64,000 nucleotides of DNA, from assembly GCA_026545765.1 (NCBI GenBank), contig CM048840.1:6421765-6485764 (forward strand), in the 5' to 3' direction. Positions 10,282-19,621 of this stretch are shown here, one piece after another. Numbering within the stretch: the first letter of the stretch is position 1; each line of letters opens with the position of its first letter. The stretch comes from Plantago major (Eukaryota > Streptophyta > Magnoliopsida > Lamiales > Plantaginaceae). The translations under genes and the position numbers were made by a program. A model generated the notes under the pieces. The model made no database searches. It was given only the letters and a program-made list of their open reading frames with translations, and had not been told where the DNA came from.

Positions 10282-11283
10282 GAAGCTTTGTTAATCGGAG
10301 AAAGAAAGAAAATCCAAATTCAACTGGATGCTCTAGACGTTGAGACAGATTCTGAAGATGACAATTCAGATGACTCAACCTTACCATCACCAGAATTATG
10401 TGGAGTTACTCATGATATAATCGACTTCGGCCTCAAGAAGAATGAAATGTGTAGAGTTGCTGAAATTGACGGTCCAGACATCTCCAACATAGAAACCTGT
10501 CTTATGGCTGATGAGGTAACACATACTTCTTGCTACACTTATGAAAGTGATGAAGAGGAAACAAAAAATCTAGAAAATCTCAGGAAAGAACTTGACATCT
10601 ATGAAAGAGAATTTCTAATGATCCGAGCTAGAGCCGAAAACCTTGAAGAAGAAAAGAATTCTCTTGCAAAGGAAAATTCTCAATTAGTTAAAGTATCTGA
10701 GGGAAAGGATGCTGAAAATGCATTTCTCAAAGCTCAGATATCTGAGACTGAAAAGTCACATAAAGAAACAATGGCTGAATTACAAAAGAAATATGAAGAT
10801 CTTCTTTCTGAGAACAAGGAACTCAAGAAGAAAGAATTATCTTTTCAATCTTATGCCAAAGCTAGTGACACTCTTACTGAAGTACAATCTTACTTAAGAG
10901 ATCCTTCAGAAAAGAAAGGACTTGGGCTGAATACACAGACATATTGTTCTATCACTCTGAATAAGAATAAGGAGAAAAGAACATTTGTAAGTACTCAGCA
11001 AGACGGTTCCCATGCTTCGGTGAAAAGACAAAGATTGTTGACAAAGGAAAGGCAGTTGCGACTAAACCTTTGTGGGAAAAACAAGTCAAAAACAAAACTG
11101 TTGGGTACGTCTCTGAAAAGAAACACAACACTGAGAAGTGTAAACACCACAAGTTATGTCTCTCAAAAAGGTAGAATTGCGAGTAGCAAATTCTCCCATG
11201 TCACTTTTTCTGGAAAGAAATTGGATCAACCAGAGACTAGCAAAGCTGCTGAGAAAAGATCTCAGATAGCTTCAAGTGCTTGA
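10282..11283 (+). CDS. Gag C-terminal coiled-coil extension (retrotransposon)
   Basis: A ~330-residue open frame has no ATG at its left edge, so it is probably the continuation of gag or gag-pol after lost frames. It opens with an acidic stretch, then a strong heptad-like coiled coil at about 10573-10850 (ENLRKELDIYEREFLMIRAR and following, rich in Leu, Glu and Lys). It ends in a basic, serine- and lysine-rich tail. Long coiled-coil Gag extensions are known in Sirevirus-type copia elements. The stop is at 11281. Its exact role is unknown. Confidence 0.6.
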   Translation, partial: EALLIGERKKIQIQLDALDVETDSEDDNSDDSTLPSPELCGVTHDIIDFGLKKNEMCRVAEIDGPDISNIETCLMADEVTHTSCYTYESDEEETKNLENLRKELDIYEREFLMIRARAENLEEEKNSLAKENSQLVKVSEGKDAENAFLKAQISETEKSHKETMAELQKKYEDLLSENKELKKKELSFQSYAKASDTLTEVQSYLRDPSEKKGLGLNTQTYCSITLNKNKEKRTFVSTQQDGSHASVKRQRLLTKERQLRLNLCGKNKSKTKLLGTSLKRNTTLRSVNTTSYVSQKGRIASSKFSHVTFSGKKLDQPETSKAAEKRSQIASSA

Positions 11284-12720
11284 AACGGTATTGGCTACAA
11301 AGGCATCGGAAAACAACTTGCTCATGAGTACAAGCAGGAGCAAGAACGATGGCTGAAAGCTAGAATTGCTCAAAGCAATTATCAGAAGTGGAAGTTAAAT
11401 CAAGCACCGAAAATCAATGCCGTGGCTAGAAGAAATCTGGCAAGGAAGGCTAAGTTTGCTGAAAAGCAAACTCAGAAACCTGACAGGTATCTGAAAGCAT
11501 CATATGGAGCACCTAGGAACACACCAAGGAAGAAAATAATTCTTACTAATGATAACATTCATTCAAAAAGAATTCCTCCTTACGTTCCTGTCAGACAAAA
11601 GCATATTTCAAAGAAACTCATTCAAAAATGGATTCCTACTGGAAGAACTTTTGATTCTGACGGTTCCATCAAAGATATGAGAACCTAATCTCCTGTTTCC
11701 TGTTGTGTGCAGAATGCTTCCTGGACTAAAGCACAATGGCTATTTGATAGTGGATGCGAAAGCACATGACAGAGACAAAGCAAATCTGGTTGATTACAAA
11801 GCTTGCAACACGTGACCGGATCGATTTTTTGGAGGAGAATTAAATCCTCTCTCGGGATTTGGCAACGTCAAATTGGGGACTTTAACAATCAGCGTATTAC
11901 ATGTTAAGGATTTGAAATATAATCTATTTAGCATGAGCCAGTTTGCAGACAAGGGTTTTACTATAAAATTCAAAGCTAAATACTGCAAACTAATTGACAA
12001 TGAGTCAAAGCAGACAGTCCTGGTTGGTCGGCGGAAAGGCAGTCTTTATGTTGCCGATTGGGCATCTGCCACAATCAAGAATGTCTCATGGTGAGTCAAT
12101 CTGGTCACACAGCAAACCTTGGTTATGGCACAAAAGAATGAGTCACTTGAACTTCAAAACTCGAATAGACTTGCCAAGAAAGATTTAGTGGTTGGTCTTC
12201 CTGAACATCTTCGAAAGGATGGTATCTGCTACACTTTGTCGGATGGGAAACAATCTAAGATCTCTTTCAAGTCCAAAATCGACACTCTAGTGTTAGACCA
12301 ACGCAACTTTTACACATGGATCTATTTGAATCATCGTAACTAGTTATGCGGGATAGAAGTATGGTCCGTTGTTGTAGATGACTTCTTAAGATTCACTTGG
12401 GTTGTCTTCTGAAACACAAATCGATGCCGGTGGAGATACCAAACTTCTGAAAAAGCTTGAAGTCATGAAAATGACAAGGTATCTGCAATCGTAATGCACC
12501 ATGGTAATCTTGAGTTTGTCAACCAGTACATAAAGGAGTTTTGTACCTGCAAAGGTATACAACACCAACTTTCCTCTGTAAGAACAGCTCAACAAAATGG
12601 TGTTGCAGAAAGGAAAAACAGAACCCTTAAAGAAGTTGCAAGGACAATGCAAGCTGACACTGAAATAAGTGAAATTTATGGGTTGAAGCTGTAAACACAG
12701 CTTGCTACACTCAGAACAGA
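11284..12720 (+). pseudogene. Copia protease and integrase N-terminal region (scrambled)
   Basis: Readable islands are LFDSGCE at about 11741-11761 (protease D-S-G), FADKGFTIKFKAKYCKLIDN at about 11940-12000, LWHKRMSHLNF at about 12122-12155 (GAG-pre-integrase zinc region), GKQSKISFKSKID at about 12247-12285, and the integrase core end QQNGVAERKNRTLKEVARTM at about 12591-12650. Short insertions and deletions between islands break the frame repeatedly (for example 11755-11800 and 12350-12480). In intact copia elements these parts mature the polyprotein and insert cDNA. Confidence 0.75.
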
Positions 12721-12723
12721 TGC

Positions 12724-13809
12724 TTGATAAACAAACACCATGACAGGACCCCCTATGAAATCTTGGTTGGTAGACCCCCTAATATCAAACATCTGAGAGT
12801 ATTTGGTCGTAGATGTTTTGTTCTAAACAATGGGAAAGATTATCTGAGAACATTTCAACCAAAGGCAGATGAAGGTGTTTTTCTTGGCTACTCCACAAAC
12901 AGCAAAGCTTACAGAGTATACAACAAAAGAACTAAGAAAATTGAAGAATCAGTTCATGTTGTATTCTATGAAGGAAATAAGAAAACACCTCCTATTGATG
13001 AACTCTCAGAAAGGTTCAAAGAATTATTACTGAGGGACTCTAAAGAAGAATCCTCAGAAAGGAAAAACATCACTATGGAAAGTGAGGATGACTCTGACGT
13101 AGAAAAGCTTGAAAAGCCTAGTAACAACAAGATGACTCACAGACATGATGAGGAATTTCCTATGAGTTTTCCAGAAATGGAACAGGTTACTGAGAACCTT
13201 CATCATGAAGAGGTATCTGAAAATAAAAATGCTGAAATGCATGCTTCAGATATCTCTAACACTGAAAAAGTGTCAAATATCAATGACATTTCCCATATGT
13301 CAGATATCTCAGATACTGAAAATGTATCAAATCAAAATATTAGTGATTCACATTCAGATCACCTGGATATTGATCCTACTAGCACTAAACCTATGATGAA
13401 ATGGATCAAAGATCATCCTACAAAGGATATAATTGGACCAATTAATCAGGGTGTTAGGACTAGGAGAGCAATAGCTGAAAATGCTAACTCTCTCTTTGGA
13501 TGTTTCATCTCGAATATTGAACCTAAAAATATAGAAGAAGCATTAGGAGACCAAGACTGGATCTCTGCAATGCAAGAAGAGTTGGATCAATTTGAGAGAA
13601 ATAAAGTCTGGAAACTAGTTCCATTTATAGAAGGAATATCTGTGATTGGAACTAAATGGGTTTTCAGAAACAAGATGAATGAATCTGGTGAAATAACCAG
13701 AAACAAAGCAAGATTGGTTGCGAGGATTTACTCGGGTCAAGGCTTAGATTTTGACGAGTCATATGCACCATTGCCGATTGGATGCAATAAGACTCTTGCT
13801 AGCCTTTGA
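12724..13809 (+). CDS. Copia pol fragment: integrase C-terminus to RT start
   Basis: The longest intact pol frame begins with [20 protein letters not shown] (integrase C-terminal region), continues through [20 protein letters not shown], a variable acidic linker rich in DIS/DNS repeats, and reaches the start of the copia reverse transcriptase ([44 protein letters not shown]). It ends at 13807-13809 (tga) where the frame is lost. No ATG initiation is implied; it is an internal piece of the polyprotein. Confidence 0.8.
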   Translation: MINKHHDRTPYEILVGRPPNIKHLRVFGRRCFVLNNGKDYLRTFQPKADEGVFLGYSTNSKAYRVYNKRTKKIEESVHVVFYEGNKKTPPIDELSERFKELLLRDSKEESSERKNITMESEDDSDVEKLEKPSNNKMTHRHDEEFPMSFPEMEQVTENLHHEEVSENKNAEMHASDISNTEKVSNINDISHMSDISDTENVSNQNISDSHSDHLDIDPTSTKPMMKWIKDHPTKDIIGPINQGVRTRRAIAENANSLFGCFISNIEPKNIEEALGDQDWISAMQEELDQFERNKVWKLVPFIEGISVIGTKWVFRNKMNESGEITRNKARLVARIYSGQGLDFDESYAPLPIGCNKTLASL

Positions 13810-14551
13810 CTCATAAAGATTTCAAAGTTTATCAGATGGATGTCAAAAGTGCATTCTTAAACGGTGAACTTGCAGAAGAAGTTTATGTTGAGCAACCACC
13901 TGGCTTTGAAGTTTCCTCAGAAAGTAGAATGGTCTATAAACTACGTAAAGCTCAGATGGATCAAACAGCTCCAAGAGCATGGTATGACACTTTGGCCAAA
14001 TACCTTCTGGAAAGTGGTTTCAAGAAAGGTGAAGTTGATAAAACTTTATTTACCTTAATCATGATGGGAAACTACTCTTAGTTCAAGTATATGTTGATGA
14101 CATCATATTTGGATCTAAGGACAAGCAACTTTGTAATGACTTTGCAAATCTCATGAAAAGCAAGTTTGAGATGAGCATGAAGGGAGAAATGAATTATTTC
14201 CTAGGATTGCAAGTCAAGCAACTCAATGATGGAATATTCATTAGTCAAACAAAGTATGCAAAAGATATGCTCACAGAATTCAATCTTAAGCCTTCTGAAA
14301 AGAATGCTAAGATACCTATGAGCATTGGAACCAAAATGACCTATCTTGAATCGCATAAGAGTGTTGAAGAACATAAGTATAGGAAATTGATAGGTTCACT
14401 ACTTTACTTCACTGCAAGTAGACCTGATATTCAATATGCCGTTGGAGTATGTGCTAGATTTCAGACAAATTCAATGCAAACACACTACAACATTGCTATG
14501 AAAATATTAAGGTATGTAAAGGGCATGAGATGTAGGATTGTGGTATCCTAA
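13806..14551 (+). pseudogene. Copia reverse transcriptase (broken)
   Basis: RVT_2-type blocks read [28 protein letters not shown], then a stop at 14079-14081 just before the catalytic YVDD (14090-14101, intact in another frame). They continue with MKSKFEMSMKGEMNYFLGLQ, then QVKQLNDGIFISQ and YRKLIGSLLYFTASRPDI. The catalytic box itself is preserved although the frame is not. Family role: copying genomic RNA into cDNA. Confidence 0.85.
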
Positions 14552-15025
14552 AGAAAGTGGATTGAGTTTAGCGGGTACTCGACGCGATTATGCCGGATCA
14601 CCGCTTGATAGGAAAAGCACCTCAGAACTTGTCAGTACGGGCACTAGACTTATCTCATGGTTTAGCAAGAAGCAAAACTCAATTGCAACTTCTACCACAG
14701 AGGTGAATATATTGTCACGGTTGTTGTGCAACACAAATTCGTGGATACAACAACTTAAAGACTATGGACTCGATGAGAAGAAAACTCCCATTTTCCGTGA
14801 TAACACAAGTGCTATTACATTACGTAATCCTAAATTTCATGCCTGAACAAAGCACATTGATGTTAGACATCACTTCATCAGAGACCATGTTGAAAAAGGC
14901 AATATAGAGATACTCAAGATTGGCACTGAAGACCAACTTGCAGATATCTTCACTAAGCCACTACAAGAAAGTAGATTCTTAGCCTTAAGACATAGTCTTG
15001 GACTAATGGAACTACCAATGAACTG
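14552..15025 (+). pseudogene. Copia RNase H region (locally scrambled)
   Basis: Readable parts are DYAGSPLDRKSTS, GTRLISWFSKKQNSIATSTT, LKDYGLDEKKTPIF and, after a stop at 14843-14845, KHIDVRHHFIRDHVEKGNIE and ADIFTKPLQESRFLALR, ending at a stop at 15023-15025. Three patches (about 14563-14585, 14622-14645, 14698-14750) depart sharply from the usual copia consensus while the total length stays nearly the same. Confidence 0.75.
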
Positions 15026-15824
15026 AAAAAGTTCAGATATCTGAAACGGCCAACCAGAGAAGAGGTATCTGGAACGGGTATCCAGAAAAGAGAAAAGAGA
15101 AATCTGGAACGGGTATCCAGAAGTCAAAAAGGCTAAAGAGCAAAAAGATAGCTTAAGATCTCTGAGACAGGAACTCAGATATCTGAATCACTCTATAAAC
15201 GGGGAACACAAAAGAGAATAGTATAACTATCTGCAGTCAACTACTCTCTTGAAACTCGCATTATTTCTATCTTGATGAAAAACTTGGAAAAATCCTAAGT
15301 ACAAGACAGATTCAGATGCGGATAGTGTCCTTGGTCATACAGAATTGTGTTTCAGATAGCAAGTCGCCAAAATTCATTAAATGGGCACAATTACACTTGC
15401 TGATTGTGATCATTGCTGAAGAAGCAATGGTGACCCTCGATGAAGTTAAGCGATTGATCTGTACGGTGGAAATTAATTCACAGTAAATAGTGGACTGTTG
15501 AAATTCAGACATGGCCCACTAAGCATTTAATGCCGAACTAGCTTTTTCTCACGCCTGTTTGCAAATCACAGATACGTACATACAAAATCAATTTGTATGT
15601 ATTTGTCTGTTTGGATTCAACTGCTATATATATGGGATTTTGGCAAATGAAATCACTTTTGCCTAATCCGAAATTTCATCTTGCACAAAAATAGCAAATC
15701 CTTCTCTTGATTCTCTGCAAACCCTCTACAATCTCTGCAAATCAAGATTAAGTTTTTCTGAAAAGAATCACTGAATCAAATCTCTTTCAAACATCAATTT
15801 CAAATCCCTAAACTATATAAAGAG
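15026..15824 (+). other. Non-coding spacer in the copia element with short repeats
   Basis: About 800 bp lie between RNase H and the downstream coding region. Two direct copies of 'tctggaacgggtatccagaa' lie at about 15067 and 15101, and several CAGATATCTG-type palindromes occur. Just upstream of the next ATG is 'aactatataaagagATG' (15811-15827), a TATA-like motif placed too close to the start to be a normal promoter. Confidence 0.6.
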
Positions 15825-16910
15825 ATGGCCTCCAAGAACACTTCAACACAGAATTCCCAATCCTCCACTGGTACTGCTGAAAAGCAAACACCAGAGTTGG
15901 TTATTGTAAACAATCGACTGGTAGGAGTTTTTAATCCTGACCATTGGACTTCAAGTCACAGAATGATTTGGGGTGGTGCCATGGTTGAGGAATACCTCAC
16001 TGCTGCAATAGAAAACCAAACTGACAGAAAATTGATTCTTGAAATGCTTGAAAAGGCACAAATCAAGGGTTTTCTATCTGCTCGCCCAAGTGGAATTTCA
16101 TCACTCGATGTGTTGGAATTTTACAACAACTCCAGGATTATTTCCTGTGTATCTGAAGGCACTGAAACAGTGTCTATCAAAACCTCAGTCCAAGGAAAGG
16201 AAATCCTTCTGGACTTAACAACCTTCTGTAAGTTGTTTGAGGTTCAAAATCTTGGAAAGGATTTTGAAATAAACACCAAGGATGATGAACTCCTTGAAGG
16301 TGTTAAAGAACTTTACAGTGACGTGTGTGATCTTGAAAAATCAGATACACCCACTGAGTTCAAGCTTGCTGACATCCGAACCAGACATCTGTTGGTTCAC
16401 TGGGATGTACTGGCTTGCATTCTTCACAGATGCTTTGATGGTCTACAAGGAGGTGCTGACCAGATAAGCCAAGAACGATGGATCATGATGTTCTTGCTGA
16501 ATCAACAAGACAAAAGGCTGGAAAACCCTTTTAATTGGGGAAAGTACGCCTTCATGAAATTCGTGAAGAAGATTCAAGGCTTCGAGCCTAAAATTGTCAA
16601 AGGACTAGCTGAGCCAAAGGCCACAGTAGGCTATGGTCTGAAGATATGCTACTTGCTGGAAAAGCTTGGCATTGAGCTCAGAGAGACGGCAGAAATAGCC
16701 AACAGTAACTTACTCTACAAATATGAGTATACAAATCTGATGAAAAAGGTTACTGGGTCTCAGAAAGGTCCTAAGAAGCGAAAATCAAAAGATATCTCAA
16801 GAAAAGGTTGCGACCAAGAACTTCAAGAAAGAAGTCTGCTGGCAAATCAGAAGACACACCCAAAGAGGTTGTCAATTCTCAGATATCTGCAGGCATTGCC
16901 GATGAACTGA
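15825..16910 (+). CDS. Copia downstream gene, env-position protein (unknown function)
   Basis: A 361-residue frame starts at an ATG after the spacer, in the position where some Sireviruses carry an env-like gene. The first ~290 residues look like a folded domain (NNRLVGVFNPDHWTSSHRMI, DLTTFCKLFEVQNLGKDFEI, RHLLVHWDVLACILHRCFDG, QERWIMMFLLNQQDKRLENP). No signal peptide or clear membrane span is visible, so an envelope role is not supported. The last ~30 residues probably come from a frame slip, because the natural continuation is the frame at 16808-17356. I recall related TE proteins in Lamiales, but cannot search. Confidence 0.65.
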   Translation: MASKNTSTQNSQSSTGTAEKQTPELVIVNNRLVGVFNPDHWTSSHRMIWGGAMVEEYLTAAIENQTDRKLILEMLEKAQIKGFLSARPSGISSLDVLEFYNNSRIISCVSEGTETVSIKTSVQGKEILLDLTTFCKLFEVQNLGKDFEINTKDDELLEGVKELYSDVCDLEKSDTPTEFKLADIRTRHLLVHWDVLACILHRCFDGLQGGADQISQERWIMMFLLNQQDKRLENPFNWGKYAFMKFVKKIQGFEPKIVKGLAEPKATVGYGLKICYLLEKLGIELRETAEIANSNLLYKYEYTNLMKKVTGSQKGPKKRKSKDISRKGCDQELQERSLLANQKTHPKRLSILRYLQALPMN

Positions 16911-17356
16911 TAATGGCAGATGAACTCATCAATGCTGCAAAAGAGTTGTCAACTACTGAACAAGTAGACTCAGCAAGAGAAAGTGCTTTCAGAAATGTTG
17001 CGACTAATGCAGAAAGCCTTGCTGATGAACTCATAAATGCTGCCAAGAGTGGTGAAAAGCACCAAGCCCCATCTGCAGAAACCGCAGGAATAATGGACCA
17101 ATCAGTTCCCAATGCTGATGAGAGCTCTGACGATGAAGATGATGAACTAGTCATCTCTCAAGTCCTAGAAAGAACAAAGAGGGCTAAGGTTACTGAAAAA
17201 GTAACTGGTGATAAGGTATCTGAAGAAGAACCTACACCACAGGTTGCTGAACCTATAGCAAAGGTTGTTGGTGCAAACACATCATCAGGGAATGTCTCTC
17301 TTGCACAACTTCACAAAGCCACGATGAGTGGTATTTTAGTCTTGGCGGAATCTTGA
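16808..17356 (+). CDS. Continuation of the env-position protein: acidic repeat region
   Basis: This 182-residue frame overlaps the previous one in a different phase and probably continues it after a small frameshift near 16800. It is low-complexity and acidic, with two copies of an ADELINAAK motif (16919-16942 and about 17025-17050) and a poly-acidic stretch SSDDEDDELVISQVLERTKR. No enzymatic motif is recognised. Confidence 0.5.
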   Translation: MRPRTSRKKSAGKSEDTPKEVVNSQISAGIADELIMADELINAAKELSTTEQVDSARESAFRNVATNAESLADELINAAKSGEKHQAPSAETAGIMDQSVPNADESSDDEDDELVISQVLERTKRAKVTEKVTGDKVSEEEPTPQVAEPIAKVVGANTSSGNVSLAQLHKATMSGILVLAES

Positions 17357-17703
17357 TGGAAATGCCACATCTAAAAATCTGGAAGAACATTCTACTGATC
17401 AATCTTCTGCTTCCAGACAACCACAACAGCCACAAGTGGTTGATGAAATGGTAAATGAACTTCATTTCGAATTACCAAAGAATACAAGATGTCTTGAAGA
17501 AAATCAGAATTGAAAGTGTTCCCAACTCATCGAGAGGGATCAAACGAGACATCTACGTAATGATCAACAGGGAGGCAACTGAGTTGCATACTCGTGAAAA
17601 GGTGTGAAGTACCGAAACTTCAAACAAAGAAACCTGACCGGGACAAGACGACCAATGTATAGAAAGGTCACAAGTTCCAGAGACCAATCGACTGAAATCG
17701 CGG

Positions 17704-18357
17704 GTAAATGACCGTTTAACTCTTACCTTGTGAAAAATTTTATACTTATAAATCTTGTTACCTTATAAGAATTTCTTTGTTACAGTGAGTTAGAACGAAA
17801 CAAGAGGAAGCGAGAAGCTTACCTCGAATCTTGAAAAAGAGGTTCCTTCAACCTCAACTCTTGAGAAATATGAGCACATGCCACGGTAAATGATTCTTAA
17901 AGAGAACTAATTTTTCAAGAAAATGTTTATGCTCATTCATGTTAAATGTTTCTAACAGCTCCAACCGAGATGGAAGAAGATAAGGCGAAATGCGAGACAA
18001 ACCCGAAACAAGGTTTCAAGAATACATCATCGAGCCTTCAAACTTGAAGGTATATGACAATCAAGTGACATGTATTCTTCATCTTGGTTATCCTTTATCT
18101 CTTCTAAAATCCAATACTTTCTACTTACTAAAGATTTCGTAAGTAGAAATGCAAGGGATAAAGTTGCGACTTCCTGCATCAATGGAAATTGATGAAGCCC
18201 CAAGGCAGCATCACTGAAAGAACACCGAACACAAGTTTCGAGAAAATGAATCTGAGCTTCCTGTTGAGGAAGTAAGTAGCTCAAATCAGAATTCATTAAA
18301 AGCATATTTATGCATAGATTCTTTCAAACTATTTCCTAAGTATTGTATTTCTCTCAG
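17704..18357 (+). other. Four short GT-AG intron-like segments
   Basis: Within the downstream coding DNA four AT-rich segments look like small plant introns: 17704-17785 (gtaaatgac...gttacag, 82 bp), 17886-17958 (gtaaatgat...ctaacag, 73 bp), 18050 to about 18133 or 18146 (gtatatgac..., acceptor uncertain), and 18272-18357 (gtaagtagc...tctctcag, 86 bp). The DNA between them is less AT-rich and partly open. Splicing is inferred from sequence only. Confidence 0.45.
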
Positions 18358-19621
18358 GTTCAAGAAAGAAAGGTTGATGAGGACCAGACTTCCAAGTCTC
18401 AACCTCACAACAAGATATCTGAGACACCAATTGTCTCAGTAGAACAAGTATCTGAGCCTGAAGTACTTACTCAGGTAACTCAGAAACTAAACTACACTTC
18501 TACTCCGATATCTACAAAAGTTTTGACGCTCACTCAAAACTCTTTCTTTCAGGCTCAAACAGATGCAAAGCAGGTTCCCATCAAAGAAACAAGGGACCTA
18601 CTTCACTTCTTCAAAGCTCACACCCTGCCAAAGCATATTCAATGCTTCAAGAAATGGCAGAAGTTAAGGTGCTCTGATCTCTCTGAAATATTGAGAATCA
18701 CAGATCAACCAATCAGACGAGCACGAGCTCTTGACCTGGAAACATATGTCCAAGCAATGTTCCCTACATACAGTTGCGACTCTACTACACAAGGACTTTT
18801 CCAGAGAAGTGGCGCATAGTTTGATACATGCCTTTGAACAGGCAGATGGTCAGACAAGATTACAGATGGCATTCAAGCCAGTCCTGCCCCAGACTCTGCA
18901 ATTTATACCTTCTGAACAAGAAGAAGTTAATGGGCAGAAGATCACTATCCCGGAAGTGATCAATCTTGTATCTGAAGATGATGAGGAGGAAGAAATGAAT
19001 GAAAACTACTTTGATGAACCTCCCACTGACCATCACCAAAAGGATGATAATGACAAAAAGGATGATGATGATGCCCCTGCACCAGGGACCGGAGGAATTT
19101 CACAGAGAAACAATGCCTCAGCTGCTGACAAGCAAACTGAGAAGACATCACAGAAATCTCCGTCTTCATCACCTCAGAAATCTACTCATCCATCTTCTAA
19201 CCAACACGCAGTTACTACTGAACAAGTAGTTGAGCTTTCTGAAGAAACAAATCAGAAAATACTAAACGCTCAAACTAGATCTGCTCAACTCAGAGAACTG
19301 TTGGAAGAAGAACAACAGCTCCATCTTCAACTGGAAGATCAAATAGATAAATCCAGAGATAAGATTGATCAACTACAAGATCTATACTTAGAAGAAATGA
19401 TTGCTTACTCTGAAGTTAAAGAGCTACGGGATGCTGTGCAAGAGATCACCAAAGAACTCGATACTGAAGAAGTATCTGAAGTCAAGCATGATACTAAGGC
19501 TGCATCATCTTCAAAAGAAATACCATCCTCCTCCCAGAAAGGAAAGAAACCAATCTCTGAGATGGTTGCTGGACTCGATACAATCGATGAAAATGTCCAA
19601 GAGGATGAAGATCACCTTTGA
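18358..19621 (+). CDS. Copia downstream coding region with coiled coil
   Basis: Two overlapping frames (18343-18819 and 18731-19621) probably represent one protein with a frame slip near 18750-18790, right after LDLETYVQAMFPTYS. The first part contains RDLLHFFKAHTLPKHIQCFK. The second has a Asp- and Lys-rich linker (DDDEEEEMNENYFDEPPTDH), a Ser/Pro-rich stretch and a convincing coiled coil at about 19240-19490 (TRSAQLRELLEEEQQLHLQL, then EDQIDKSRDKIDQLQDLYLE). Function unknown; the coiled coil suggests oligomerisation. Confidence 0.55.

Noticed and set aside
15811..15827. TATA-like motif tatataaag just before the ATG at 15825
   Set aside because: It is only a few bases from the start codon, too close for a normal promoter; probably chance in AT-rich leader.
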